From contig NZ_VCBC01000017.1 in NCBI RefSeq assembly GCF_005843925.1, positions 17,046 through 81,045 of the forward strand: 64,000 nucleotides of DNA. Direction: 5' to 3'. Under the pieces are notes generated by a model, which was not told the origin of the DNA, made no database searches, and saw only the letters and a list, made by a program, of their open reading frames with translations. How positions within the stretch are numbered: the first letter of the stretch is position 1; each line of letters opens with the position of its first letter. Made by a program: the position numbers and the translations under genes. This DNA comes from Thalassotalea litorea. GTDB lineage: Bacteria > Pseudomonadota > Gammaproteobacteria > Enterobacterales > Alteromonadaceae. Shown here piece by piece: positions 9,500 to 18,150 of this stretch.

Positions 9500-10312
9500 A
9501 TGCCAAACCCTCAATACCTTTGCCCTTTATGCAATCATCCATTGCACCTTGATAACAAAACCTTTAAATGTGAGAACAACCATAGCTTTGATGTGGCCAA
9601 AGAAGGCTATGTCAATCTATTGCCGGTTCAGTTCAAACATTCCAAAGACCCAGGCGATAACAAACAAATGGTAAATGCTCGCAGAGCATTTCTGGAAAAT
9701 GAATTTTATGCGCCGTTACGAAACAAACTGCTAGAGCTTTATCAAAATTTCAACGAATTTGACGCAAACACGGTATTGGATATTGGCTGTGGTGAGGGCT
9801 ATTACACCTCATCCCATAAAATGGAAAATAATCACGTGTATGGTATCGACATTGCCAAAAATGCCATTCGCATAGCGGCAAAAAAATATCGCGATTGTCA
9901 TTATAGTGTGGCCTCTATTGCGCAACTGCCATTTGCCAATGAGTCGATAGATTGGGCCTACTCCGTGTATGCGCCGATAAAAGTTGAAGAATTTCATCGA
10001 ATCATCAAGGCCGGCGGCTATTTGTTGGTGGTGTCTCCAGGTGCCAGACATTTATGGCAACTCAAATCCTTGATCTACCGCACACCGCAACCTCATGATG
10101 AAACTTGTCCGGATATGTCAGGCTTTGAGCTGATCGAAGAAACACGGCTTGCCTATGAAATGAGCATGCCCACCATTGACGACCGTTTTAACCTGTTAAC
10201 CATGACCCCTTTCGCGTTTAAATCTTCCGATGATTTAACCCGGGCATTAACACAAGCCGAGCAGTTTGTGTGCGAAACAGATTTTATGATCCGCCTGTTC
10301 AAACGCTGTTAA
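9500..10312 (+). CDS. rlmA: 23S rRNA (guanine-N1)-methyltransferase RlmA
   Basis: 270 residues. An N-terminal zinc-binding knot (Cys8, Cys11, Cys24, His28) precedes a Rossmann methyltransferase domain with the SAM-binding motif VLDIGCGEGYYT near residue 92. This arrangement is specific to the RlmA/RrmA family, which methylates N1 of a guanine in helix 35 of 23S rRNA (G745 in E. coli). The late motif SPGARHLWQLK also fits. GGATAGGAAC lies just before the ATG. It is separated by about 270 noncoding bases from xthA and appears to be a single-gene unit. Confidence 0.92.
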   Translation: MPNPQYLCPLCNHPLHLDNKTFKCENNHSFDVAKEGYVNLLPVQFKHSKDPGDNKQMVNARRAFLENEFYAPLRNKLLELYQNFNEFDANTVLDIGCGEGYYTSSHKMENNHVYGIDIAKNAIRIAAKKYRDCHYSVASIAQLPFANESIDWAYSVYAPIKVEEFHRIIKAGGYLLVVSPGARHLWQLKSLIYRTPQPHDETCPDMSGFELIEETRLAYEMSMPTIDDRFNLLTMTPFAFKSSDDLTRALTQAEQFVCETDFMIRLFKRC

Positions 10313-10347
10313 GTCAGCAATGACGTGTTTGGCTCATCAGGTGATAG

Positions 10348-10397
10348 ATGTTAGATTTTAGATGTTAGATTTTAGATGTTAGATTTTAGATGTTAGA
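10348..10397. repeat. 14-bp tandem repeat, 3.5 copies
   Basis: The unit ATGTTAGATTTTAG is repeated perfectly three times (10348-10389) and followed by a partial fourth copy that drifts at its end. It lies in the gap between the convergent rlmA and yfbV genes. It is not coding and looks like a simple slippage repeat. Confidence 0.9.
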
Positions 10398-10515
10398 CGT
10401 TAGCCGACAGGTGTAAGGTGACAGGAGATGTTTAAGCGGGTTACAGCAAAGCGCAATGGTCAATGATCAAAGGTCAGCAGTAACCGCCCCTAAAGACAAG
10501 TAACGCAACTCCTGT

Positions 10516-10953
10516 CTAGTGCTTCATCGTTTTATAAGAGTAATCCAGTAATTTCGCCAAATCCATAAAGCTCGGTTTAACGACTTTGAACTTCACTTGT
10601 GGTGTGCCTTCACCGTGCTGTTGGATCCGCTCGACACCTTGTTTATACCAATTTTCTAACGACGGTGGCAAAGTTTGTTTGGACTGCTTCGCCATAAACA
10701 GTAATGCCTGAACCGGCAAGGAGGCGATAAATAACGCATAAACAGAACTTGAATTGAGATACTCACTACCAAAAGACATGATCGGCACAAACATGACCAC
10801 AAGTGCCAAAGGCAGGCAATATCTTTTGGTAAACCGGCATGCAACGACCGCTTGATATTGCGAGAAATAGCGGGCCAGCTCAGCGCGTTCAGGCCAAAGT
10901 TTGACGTAATCATTACCGAGTTTTAATTGCTGCATCAAGGAAGTTTTCATCAT
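10516..10953 (-). CDS. yfbV: YfbV (UPF0208) membrane protein, Ter-macrodomain insulation family
   Basis: 145 residues with two central transmembrane helices (about 44-64 and 70-88) flanked by cytoplasmic ends, as in E. coli YfbV. The N-terminal pattern LGNDYVKLWPERAELARYF matches the family. In E. coli this inner-membrane protein helps insulate the Ter macrodomain by limiting MatP-dependent effects. Convergent with rlmA. Two adjacent ATG codons could start it; the choice changes one residue. Confidence 0.85.
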   Translation of the reverse strand: MMKTSLMQQLKLGNDYVKLWPERAELARYFSQYQAVVACRFTKRYCLPLALVVMFVPIMSFGSEYLNSSSVYALFIASLPVQALLFMAKQSKQTLPPSLENWYKQGVERIQQHGEGTPQVKFKVVKPSFMDLAKLLDYSYKTMKH

Positions 10954-11246
10954 TACCCATTCACTAAAGCTTGCGGACGTTTCGAATCAAAGCCACTAAG
11001 AAGTTTCCCCAGAGGAACTTTGCCGAACCCTTTAATATTACATGATATGACAGATAAAGTTGATAAATAGTTGCAAATGTCTCCTCACCGACCAAATCTA
11101 AACGTTAATACGTCCTGATCGTGTTTTGGATCATCGTGTCATTACTCGCCTGCAACGTCAATGTTGTTAAATTGTAAAAATTTGTTCGAAATACAATCAA
11201 CACTAAAAAACCAACAAAACCATACAGTTAAGAAGAACAACAGAGC

Positions 11247-11290
11247 TTATTCACAAGACTACCCACAGTAGTTGTGGATAATTATCCAAT
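11247..11290. promoter_or_regulatory. Cluster of DnaA-box-like 9-mers
   Basis: TTATTCACA on the plus strand (11247-11255) and TTATCCACA on the minus strand (11273-11281) both fit the DnaA consensus TTATNCACA, the second being the strongest natural box. A third, weaker match TTATCCAAT (two mismatches) abuts it at 11282-11290. The close spacing in a long noncoding region suggests a DnaA-binding site. Function is inferred. Confidence 0.5.
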
Positions 11291-11400
11291 TACCTTAAAG
11301 TTTTACAGTATCAACCTTGCTGAGTAACCTCACGGATAGTTATTCGTGATCTTCGGAAAGTGACCAATGTAAGCAATAAATGTAAGCGATAAATACGGCA

Positions 11401-11460
11401 CGGTGACTCATTGTTTCCTGATTTGCATTTGACTGCCAATCAGGAAACAATGAGTCACCG
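11401..11460. repeat. 23-bp perfect inverted repeat with 14-nt loop
   Basis: Left arm 11401-11423 and right arm 11438-11460 are exact reverse complements, starting CGGTGACTCATTG. The loop is 11424-11437. There is no T-run on either side, so it is not a standard terminator. It ends 33 bp before the ATG of the ACT-domain gene and would lie in that gene's leader if transcription starts upstream. Confidence 0.9.
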
Positions 11461-11493
11461 ATTTACAATGGCGATATTCGTTCACTATTCCCT

Positions 11494-11880
11494 ATGACCA
11501 AGCAAACTTTACAACTGTTAGACGATGTTTTTGATATCCACAGCTTTGAACAGGACTCCCCTATTCCAGCGCCGGTTTTCTCGGCATCGGTGTTTTTTAT
11601 CGCCAAAACCTATGAAGAATTGTCGGTCGTGGTACCAAGCTCGGTGCAGTTAAAAAGCCAGGAAGTCGAAAGCGATTGGCGGGCGTTAGAGGTTTTAGGG
11701 CCGTTGGGATTTTCATTAACGGGTATTATGTCGCAGATTTCAGGAGTGTTGGCTGCCAATCACATTAGCATTTTTGCCATTTCGACCTTTGATACCGATT
11801 ATATTTTGATCAAACAGGATAAGGTACAAGATGCCATCAACGCCCTGCGCGCTGATGGCTATATGGTGATCGAGCCCTAA
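11494..11880 (+). CDS. ACT domain protein (amino-acid-binding regulator type)
   Basis: 128 residues. The C-terminal half (about 66-125) is an ACT-type domain: GPLGFSLTGIMSQISGVLA followed by a strand (HISIFAISTFDTDYILI) and the helix/strand DAINALRADGYMVIEP. The N-terminal half resembles the first ACT-like unit of two-domain stand-alone ACT proteins, which bind an amino acid and regulate or sense it. No DNA-binding or catalytic domain is visible. The gene stands alone behind a large hairpin. The ligand is not predictable. Confidence 0.75.
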   Translation: MTKQTLQLLDDVFDIHSFEQDSPIPAPVFSASVFFIAKTYEELSVVVPSSVQLKSQEVESDWRALEVLGPLGFSLTGIMSQISGVLAANHISIFAISTFDTDYILIKQDKVQDAINALRADGYMVIEP

Positions 11881-11893
11881 CGCCTGTTTACCT

Positions 11894-11926
11894 GGCCCCA
11901 GTAACCTGGTCTAAGTTACCTGGGCC
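11894..11926. terminator. Possible bidirectional hairpin between convergent genes
   Basis: Arms GGCCCCAGTAAC (11894-11905) and GTTACCTGGGCC (11915-11926) pair with two mismatches. It sits between the stops of the ACT gene (+) and the barrel gene (-). T-runs are weak, so this is tentative. Confidence 0.35.
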
Positions 11927-11930
11927 CTGG

Positions 11931-12947
11931 TTAAAAACGCCAGCCCAGGTTCAGATTAAACAAATCACCCGATACCTCAAAGAAATGATGATAATCTGCG
12001 CCAATATAGAGCCCATTAGAAAACTCATAGGTATAACTGGTATAGGCTGAATACTCACTTTCGTCGATAACATCAAAATCAATTCGATTGTATTTGGCAC
12101 CGATATTCCAGCGGTCAGTAATAAACCAGTCTGCCGTCAGTAAAATTTCGTCTGCACTAAAACCCAGATATTGTTGTAACTGAGCATTCCCCGTAGTTTC
12201 GATATCATACTTTTTATAAAAGCCACTGAAATATAGCCCCTGATTCTCGGCAAGTGGCAAATAATGACTGGCTCCAAGGGTAATTATCGAGCTTTCAACG
12301 CTGCCTTTTGCAGCATCATTTTCCAGGATAAGGCCAACCTGTATACTTCCCGGCACACGATTCGAGGCTAGAAAATTTGCCGCATAGATGGGGTATGGAT
12401 AATACATTAGCCATTCACCAATACTAGCCGATTCTTCTGGTTGCTCTCCATAGAAAAATGACTGCTGATAACCATCATCGTCCGCATAATCATAGGACAC
12501 AGAAAAACGCGTTGTATCTGTTAAATAGTATCCTGCGGAAAATTGATAACCACCGACATTATGATTTTCCAAATCAAAATAGCTGTACTGGCCGCCAATA
12601 AACCAATTCTGCTCAAAAACCCATTCTCCGCTTACCGTATAGGTGTCATTTTTAGGATCTCGCCAAGAAAAATAATCGAGTTCCTGTCGTATAAAACCTG
12701 CTTGAATATAACTGGTTTGCGCAAGCTCATTGGCGAGGACTACAGGTCCGTTTTCCTCAACATCGTCGACATAGAAACGGTAACTGAGCGCTTGATCCAT
12801 CTGACTACCGCTATCAACACCAATACTATACTCAATGTGATGCTGATAAACATTGTGTTGGCTGCTCACGCGTTCTTCAGACAGAGCGGAAAATGAAAGC
12901 AAACTCAATGCGGATACCGCAAGGTAGGATTTCGTCAAATACACCAT
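11931..12947 (-). CDS. Putative outer-membrane beta-barrel protein (porin-like)
   Basis: 338 residues with a typical signal peptide (about 1-22, cleavage near ALS-EE). The mature part is dominated by alternating amphipathic strands rich in Tyr, Phe and Gly, such as FIGGQYSYFD and WNIGAKYNRIDF, and ends in a terminal aromatic (LGWRF), the signature of outer-membrane barrels recognised by the BAM complex. AAGGAATTATCT precedes the ATG. No specific family was recognised. It is a single gene, convergent with the ACT gene. Porin or structural barrel are both possible. Confidence 0.7.
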   Translation of the reverse strand: MVYLTKSYLAVSALSLLSFSALSEERVSSQHNVYQHHIEYSIGVDSGSQMDQALSYRFYVDDVEENGPVVLANELAQTSYIQAGFIRQELDYFSWRDPKNDTYTVSGEWVFEQNWFIGGQYSYFDLENHNVGGYQFSAGYYLTDTTRFSVSYDYADDDGYQQSFFYGEQPEESASIGEWLMYYPYPIYAANFLASNRVPGSIQVGLILENDAAKGSVESSIITLGASHYLPLAENQGLYFSGFYKKYDIETTGNAQLQQYLGFSADEILLTADWFITDRWNIGAKYNRIDFDVIDESEYSAYTSYTYEFSNGLYIGADYHHFFEVSGDLFNLNLGWRF

Positions 12948-13249
12948 AGATAATTCCTTTTATAAATTACATCAAAAGCCAATCAACGCCTTAGCAACCA
13001 TTATCTTGGTACGAAAACCATGGTAGGCGCAGGCATTAAAACATAAATTTCAGGCAGTTGCACCGCGCATCCTGTTATTTACAAAATATTTACAAAGTGT
13101 TTTTAAAAATATTCAAATCACTCGCTAAGTGGATTTTTCAGGTAGGACTTTTCAAACATTGTGTTACTGGAATGGCCAGCTTACTACTGCTAATACGACG
13201 ATAATGTGATTTAATAAGGGGAATTTATAGCGTTAAATAGAGCAAAAAA
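12948..13249. other. Intergenic region barrel gene/yffB
   Basis: AT-rich divergent promoter region (302 bp). No conserved operator, RNA or repeat was recognised. Confidence 0.4.
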
Positions 13250-13606
13250 ATGACCCAAGCTATTGTTTATGGTATCCATAATTGCGATACCGTGAAAAAA
13301 GCCAGAAAATGGCTTGAACAAAATGGTATCGACTACCAATTCCATGATTTACGAAAAGACGGCGTTAATGCCGAACTTATTTCCGAGTTTGTTGCAGGTG
13401 CTGACTGGGAAAAACTATTGAATAAGCGCAGCACCACCTATCGCCAGCTTGAACAAAGCGTTAAAACGCAACTTGAGACCAGCGCCGGTGCTAACACCCT
13501 AGTTGAACATCCAACGTTGCTTAAAAGGCCTCTATTAAAAACCGACGGTCAGTTCCATTTAGGCTTTAAAGCCGAACAGTATCAGGATATTTTCGCTAAT
13601 GAGTAA
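13250..13606 (+). CDS. yffB: ArsC/Spx-like thioredoxin-fold protein (YffB)
   Basis: 118 residues, ArsC/Spx fold. One active-site-type cysteine at position 12 in GIHNCDTVKKARKWL, followed by LRKDG and the family-typical NKRSTTYRQL and HPTLLKRP segments. It overlaps dapE by 8 bp, the arrangement known from E. coli, where yffB also precedes dapE. The homologues bind glutathione, but their cellular reaction is not settled; arsenate reduction is not established for this branch. Confidence 0.88.
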   Translation: MTQAIVYGIHNCDTVKKARKWLEQNGIDYQFHDLRKDGVNAELISEFVAGADWEKLLNKRSTTYRQLEQSVKTQLETSAGANTLVEHPTLLKRPLLKTDGQFHLGFKAEQYQDIFANE

Positions 13607-14738
13607 TTTTCCCGATGTCATTGAATTAGCCTGTGATTTGATTTCCCGCGAATCTGTAACCCCAGAAGATGCCGGTTGCCAACAATTAATGGCGAGCCGA
13701 TTAGCGCCATTGGGATTTAATAATGAATCCATGGTGTTTGAAGATACCACCAACATGTGGTCGCGCCGGGGCACTGAAAAACCGGTGTTCTGTTTTGCCG
13801 GTCACACCGATGTTGTGCCGACTGGGCCGTTAGATAAATGGCATACCCCACCGTTTGAGCCAACCATTATTGATGGTGTTCTCTATGGCCGTGGAGCTGC
13901 CGATATGAAAGGCTCTTTGGCGGCGATGGTTGTCGCCACCGAGCGTTTTGTAAAAGATTATCCTGATCATAAAGGCTCAATCGCATTTTTGATCACCAGT
14001 GATGAAGAAGGTCCGTTTATCAATGGTACCACTCGCGTCATTGACACCCTTGAAGCGCGTAATGAGAAAATTGACTGGTGTATCGTTGGCGAACCTTCCA
14101 GTACCAATGAGGTTGGTGACATTGTAAAAAATGGTCGACGGGGTTCGATTACCGGTGATCTAACCGTGCACGGTATACAAGGCCATGTGGCCTACCCTGA
14201 AATGGTTAAAAACCCGATTCACGATGCCGCACCAGCACTGGCGGAGTTGAGTCAAACCGTATGGGATCATGGTAACGATTACTTCCCTCCCACCAGTTTT
14301 CAGTTATCGAATGTAAATTCCGGTACCGGTGCCACCAATGTCGTGCCCGGCGAGTTACATGGCATATTTAACCTGCGCTACTCTACGGAAATCAACGATC
14401 AGCAAATCATTGATAGAGTCACCAATATTCTTGATAAACATCAACTGAACTATGACATAAAATGGACCTTCAATGGCCAGCCATTTATCACTGGTGAAGG
14501 TTTATTGCTAAATGCCGTTACCGATGCCATTTTCACCGCCAATGGGTTGCGCACCACACCTTCCACCGCTGGTGGTACATCCGATGGCCGTTTTATTGCA
14601 CCAACCGGTGCTCAGGTTGTTGAGCTCGGTCCATGCAATGCCACGATCCATAAGGTTAATGAACAAGTCAGATGTGAAGAATTGGTGCAGCTAACAGACA
14701 TGTACTATCACACCTTAGTGAATTTACTGGCGAAATAA
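13599..14738 (+). CDS. dapE: Succinyl-diaminopimelate desuccinylase
   Basis: 379 residues, normal for DapE (M20 metallopeptidase family). Zinc-ligand and catalytic motifs are in order: FAGHTDVVPTGP, YGRGAADMKGSLAAM, the DEEGP catalytic segment, VGEPSSTN and, near the end, the family-specific CNATIHKVNE. It hydrolyses N-succinyl-L,L-diaminopimelate in lysine and peptidoglycan precursor synthesis. Translation is coupled to yffB by an 8-bp overlap, and the next gene begins 1 bp after its stop, so the three form one operon. Confidence 0.96.
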   Translation: MSNFPDVIELACDLISRESVTPEDAGCQQLMASRLAPLGFNNESMVFEDTTNMWSRRGTEKPVFCFAGHTDVVPTGPLDKWHTPPFEPTIIDGVLYGRGAADMKGSLAAMVVATERFVKDYPDHKGSIAFLITSDEEGPFINGTTRVIDTLEARNEKIDWCIVGEPSSTNEVGDIVKNGRRGSITGDLTVHGIQGHVAYPEMVKNPIHDAAPALAELSQTVWDHGNDYFPPTSFQLSNVNSGTGATNVVPGELHGIFNLRYSTEINDQQIIDRVTNILDKHQLNYDIKWTFNGQPFITGEGLLLNAVTDAIFTANGLRTTPSTAGGTSDGRFIAPTGAQVVELGPCNATIHKVNEQVRCEELVQLTDMYYHTLVNLLAK

Positions 14739-14739
14739 T

Positions 14740-15402
14740 ATGACCCCAGAACAGCTGACCGGACAGTCGCAACAACATATTGCGTTTATCGAGGGCAACA
14801 TCGGCTTGCATCAACAAGTCGTTGCGCCCTGGCAGGCGTTACAAGCTGCTGCGGCAAAAGACGGCTTTAACTTACAAATCGTCAGCGGCTTTCGCTCTTT
14901 TGAGCGCCAGCTTGGGATTTTTAATGCCAAGTTAACGGGCCAGCGACCGGTTCTGGATATCAATAATTGCCAAGTTGCTATGGATAGTCTGACTGTAGAA
15001 CAACAAATTCACTCGGTATTGCTTTATTCTGCCTTGCCGGGTGCGAGCCGCCATCACTGGGGCACGGATATTGACGTATTCGACCCCGATTTACTGGATG
15101 GTTTAAAACTGCAGCTCGAGCCTTGGGAATATGCAGGTGGTGGGCCGATGGCTCCCCTTAATGACTGGTTAAATAGCAATATCGAAGCGTTTGGTTTCTA
15201 TAAGCCCTATGCCAAGTATCAAGGCGGCGTTGCACCGGAGCCCTGGCATCTTTCCTATCGTCCTTTGGCAGCACAATTTGAGCAACAGTTGACCCTTGAT
15301 TTACTGCGAACCTGTCTCGATAACCATGCAATCAATGCGTGTGATGAAATTGTAAACTTGTTACCTTCTATTTTAACCAGGTATGTTAAAATAACGGCTT
15401 AA
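14740..15402 (+). CDS. M15 family peptidase (VanY-like D,D-carboxypeptidase)
   Basis: 220 residues. Metal-binding motifs of the M15B family are present: SRHHWGTDID (His105, Asp112) and EPWHLSY (His170), with the upstream VSGFRSFERQ segment. Such enzymes cleave terminal D-alanine from peptidoglycan stems. There is no obvious signal peptide, so the enzyme may act in the cytoplasm on precursors, or the start may be misjudged, although it is fixed by its position one base after the dapE stop. The dapE context fits cell-wall metabolism. Confidence 0.85.
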   Translation: MTPEQLTGQSQQHIAFIEGNIGLHQQVVAPWQALQAAAAKDGFNLQIVSGFRSFERQLGIFNAKLTGQRPVLDINNCQVAMDSLTVEQQIHSVLLYSALPGASRHHWGTDIDVFDPDLLDGLKLQLEPWEYAGGGPMAPLNDWLNSNIEAFGFYKPYAKYQGGVAPEPWHLSYRPLAAQFEQQLTLDLLRTCLDNHAINACDEIVNLLPSILTRYVKITA

Positions 15403-15433
15403 CTCCGTAGAACCTAATTAGCAGAGATCAAAC

Positions 15434-15610
15434 ATGAGTACCTGGTTAATCGTCCTGATCATTGTTCTGGGCTTGGCAGTCATTATTGGCAACCTGTCGA
15501 TGCTGCAAAAAAGCGCCCACCCAATCCGACGTAAAAGTTTAAACGATTTAGAAGAGACGCTGCCGCGAGCAGGCGAGCGTAAAAAGAATTCAGATAAGTC
15601 TAAAGACTGA
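15434..15610 (+). CDS. DUF2897 family small membrane protein
   Basis: 58 residues: MSTWLIVLIIVLGLAVIIGN forms a single N-terminal membrane helix, followed by a basic, highly charged tail ending in KDKSKD-like residues. The pattern fits DUF2897 proteins of gammaproteobacteria. It starts about 30 bp after the M15 peptidase gene, in the same direction, and is closed by the palindromic terminator at 15657. Function unknown. Confidence 0.75.
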   Translation: MSTWLIVLIIVLGLAVIIGNLSMLQKSAHPIRRKSLNDLEETLPRAGERKKNSDKSKD

Positions 15611-15656
15611 ACATGCCATAACATCGCGGATGCCGTAATCTGCGCTGACACATAGC

Positions 15657-15684
15657 AAAACGCCGATCAATTGATCGGCGTTTT
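15657..15684. terminator. Bidirectional terminator between the DUF2897 gene and bamC
   Basis: Perfect palindrome AAAACGCCGATCAA/TTGATCGGCGTTTT with T-runs on both strands, placed between two convergent genes. Confidence 0.9.
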
Positions 15685-15705
15685 TGATTGGATTAAAGGC
15701 AATGC

Positions 15706-16764
15706 TTAATCGAACGTCAATGCACTGGACATAATATCAAAATTATTTTCCAACACAGTCTCACTCAATACTTCCTGCTGGTCATTGATGATTTTCAGCA
15801 ATGTTTTATCTTGCTTAGGCTCTAAGTGAAACTCATAGCTACCATCTTCAAGATCAATTACACCAACATCTTCGCCCCAAATACCATCCCATAAGCTCGG
15901 ATCATTACGCTCATAATTCACCATATAGATGAACTTAGACTCGTTAAGATCGGTAACTGAGAAATTGTACTTTTCAAAGAACTCCGGCAACAACTCCCAA
16001 AACTCTTCTTGAGAATAATCCACTAAGTACGCAGCATGGCCTTGTTGCTCAGTCATGGTCACCACTTTACGATTCGCTCGGGCAAGACGTTGATCACGAA
16101 GACTTAAACGATATTCGTAATCAATTTGCGCAGAAATCGCATTAACCATTGCCATTTCAATGCGCTCTTGCTCGATAGGGTCGATTTTACCGTTTTTTGG
16201 TGATTGATATTCAATCAGCTCAACGTTCAATCCAACACTACGTCCATGAGGCTTGGTAACCAAAGAGTATTTAAAACGCCAGCTTTCTGAAGTTTCAATG
16301 TCTTCCCACAACCAAAAACCGCTTTTTGTTTGCTGATGAAACCAATCGGACTCTAACTGTGTGCTTTGCTTAGAAGTGAGCTCTACGCCCTCTTCCTGAA
16401 GATAATTTTCAATGGCCGTTACAACAACTTGTTGCAGGTCACTATCGTCTTCGATTTTGTCAAACCAGATTTGAGCAGTCTTATCAAATTCATCGACACG
16501 ACTTCCTGATGCCAGAGGCAAAACCAATGAAGGTGCACGAATATCGACCTGCTCACCTACCGGGCCTGCGCTAGCCTGAAGCGAAGGAACAGCATACTCA
16601 GAATCCTGAGCAGGCTGGTTTAGATGGTCTGGAACAATTAACGCCTGAGGCACGTCTTGGTTGACGTAGTCAAATTCGCCTTTTGCCTGTTTGCGTGTTT
16701 CTACTGTACTACAGGCACTTACGGCCAACGTCAGTAATGAAAGATATAAAGTTCGGCGATTCAT
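15706..16764 (-). CDS. bamC: Outer membrane assembly lipoprotein BamC
   Basis: 352 residues. Signal peptide with lipobox LAVSAC (lipidated Cys18), then a long extended N-terminal region including FDYVNQDVPQALIVPDHLNQ-type sequence, known in BamC to bind BamD, followed by two helix-grip domains. BamC is an accessory subunit of the BAM complex that inserts barrels into the outer membrane. In E. coli bamC follows dapA, opposite gcvR; here gcvR is present but no dapA lies between the two. Confidence 0.92.
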   Translation of the reverse strand: MNRRTLYLSLLTLAVSACSTVETRKQAKGEFDYVNQDVPQALIVPDHLNQPAQDSEYAVPSLQASAGPVGEQVDIRAPSLVLPLASGSRVDEFDKTAQIWFDKIEDDSDLQQVVVTAIENYLQEEGVELTSKQSTQLESDWFHQQTKSGFWLWEDIETSESWRFKYSLVTKPHGRSVGLNVELIEYQSPKNGKIDPIEQERIEMAMVNAISAQIDYEYRLSLRDQRLARANRKVVTMTEQQGHAAYLVDYSQEEFWELLPEFFEKYNFSVTDLNESKFIYMVNYERNDPSLWDGIWGEDVGVIDLEDGSYEFHLEPKQDKTLLKIINDQQEVLSETVLENNFDIMSSALTFD

Positions 16765-17113
16765 TAAAACTCCTGATGAATAAAGCCTGCAATTACTTGC
16801 TTGTTATTGCTTGTTGTAGCTTGTTATAGCTTTGAGCTATCATCGATATAGGCGCTTACTTTAACATAATCAACGCTAAGTGAAAGCCCCCTAAAAACAA
16901 CTAAATGGCAATTTATCGGTCGTTATACGGATTCTGAGAAATATATAACATCCATGCTCGGCTTTTTGGACGTATCCAATGCCGGTTAGTTCCCCAACTC
17001 AATCAATATAATGCCGACTATTACATGCACTTACCCACGTTAAAGACATCACTATGTGTAATTATTGTGTTAATATTTAGCGAATACTCGTCAGTTAACT
17101 TTCCACATCTGTC
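16765..17113. other. Divergent intergenic region bamC/gcvR
   Basis: 349 bp without a gene. It contains a degenerate repeat of GCTTGTTAT-like units at about 16798-16832. In related genomes dapA often occupies this position; no remnant of it was recognised. Confidence 0.5.
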
Positions 17114-17626
17114 ATGAATCAAAGTCTGGTGTTTACAGCCATAGGCAAAGACAAAACTGGTATCGTCAGTGAATTAACCAAATTGGTTTGGCAATTTGGT
17201 TGCAACATTGATGACAGTCGAATGGGAATATTCGGTGATCAGTTTTCGATTATTATGTTGGTTTCCGGAACAAAATCCGCAATTAACCAACTGGAAGTAA
17301 GACTTCCTTTACTTGCCCATTCGATGCAGCTGTTAACCATCATACAGCGAACCCATTCTTTAGGCGCTGAAATCAGTGTTGATCAAGTAACCGTGGAATT
17401 TAGCGGTAATGACGCCCCTGGCATACTCAAAGAAGTGACGGAATTTTTTGCGCGGCGTGATCTCGATTTAATTTCGCTTCGTTCCAAGGCAGATAAAATC
17501 ACCGAAAAAATATCCTCGCAACTCATCTTTAAGCTCAATGACGACCCGGATTTTGAACGGTTAATGCCAGATTTTAATCATTTGTGTGAGCGACTCGCCA
17601 TCACTGGCAAACTGCTCCATAGCTGA
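17114..17626 (+). CDS. gcvR: Glycine cleavage system regulator GcvR (two ACT domains)
   Basis: 170 residues made of two ACT domains (about 5-80 and 90-165); the first contains GKDKTGIVSELTKLVW, the second GNDAPGILKEVTEFFARRDLDL. This matches GcvR, which in E. coli binds GcvA and represses the glycine-cleavage operon, with glycine relieving the effect. bcp follows 41 bp downstream, the same order as in E. coli. Confidence 0.9.
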   Translation: MNQSLVFTAIGKDKTGIVSELTKLVWQFGCNIDDSRMGIFGDQFSIIMLVSGTKSAINQLEVRLPLLAHSMQLLTIIQRTHSLGAEISVDQVTVEFSGNDAPGILKEVTEFFARRDLDLISLRSKADKITEKISSQLIFKLNDDPDFERLMPDFNHLCERLAITGKLLHS

Positions 17627-17667
17627 CATTTTACGACACAGAACATCCAACGTTAAAGGAAACAACC

Positions 17668-18138
17668 ATGGTTAGCCCACTACAAGCTGGCGCAAAAGCC
17701 CCTTTATTCACCCTACCGGATCAAAATAATGACCCGGTTTCCCTGGCAGATTACATTGGCAAAAAGAAAGTATTAATTTACTTTTATCCAAAAGCGATGA
17801 CGCCCGGTTGTACGGTTCAGGCACAAGAGCTGAGAAACCATAAAGCCGAGTTCGAAAAGCTCGATACGGTGATTTTTGGGATCAGTCCGGACGAAGTCAA
17901 ACGTCTCGACAAGTTTTGTCAACGTGACGCGTTAAACTTTACATTGCTCTCCGATGTGGACCATAAGGTCGCTGAAGAGTTTGGTGTTTGGGGACTGAAA
18001 AAGTTTATGGGTCGCGAGTATGACGGCATTCATCGCCTGTCATTTCTTATTGGTTTGGATGGTAATATTGAAACGCTTTTTGATAAGTTCAAAACCAAAG
18101 ATCATCACCAAGTGGTGCTAGATGCAATAGATAACTGA
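17668..18138 (+). CDS. bcp: Thioredoxin-dependent peroxiredoxin (Bcp/PrxQ)
   Basis: 156 residues. The peroxidatic Cys48 lies in PKAMTPGCTVQAQ with the conserved Pro and Thr. The resolving cysteine normally five residues later in the same helix is Gln here; another cysteine (in KFCQRDAL) is present and could take over. The enzyme reduces H2O2 and organic hydroperoxides. AAAGGA lies before the ATG. It ends the gcvR-bcp unit at a strong terminator. Confidence 0.92.
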   Translation: MVSPLQAGAKAPLFTLPDQNNDPVSLADYIGKKKVLIYFYPKAMTPGCTVQAQELRNHKAEFEKLDTVIFGISPDEVKRLDKFCQRDALNFTLLSDVDHKVAEEFGVWGLKKFMGREYDGIHRLSFLIGLDGNIETLFDKFKTKDHHQVVLDAIDN

Positions 18139-18150
18139 TCTTTAAAACCC

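Larger units (their letters stand above)
10954..11493. other. 540-bp noncoding region between yfbV and an ACT-domain gene
   Basis: No open frame of interest. It contains a cluster of DnaA-box-like sequences (11247-11290) and a 23-bp perfect inverted repeat (11401-11460), both listed separately. The stretch 11161-11230 is rich in A. Confidence 0.6.

Noticed and set aside
10431..10495. Imperfect hairpin with GGTTACAGC/GCAGTAACC arms
   Set aside because: Mismatch in the stem, long loop and no T-run; not convincing as a terminator.
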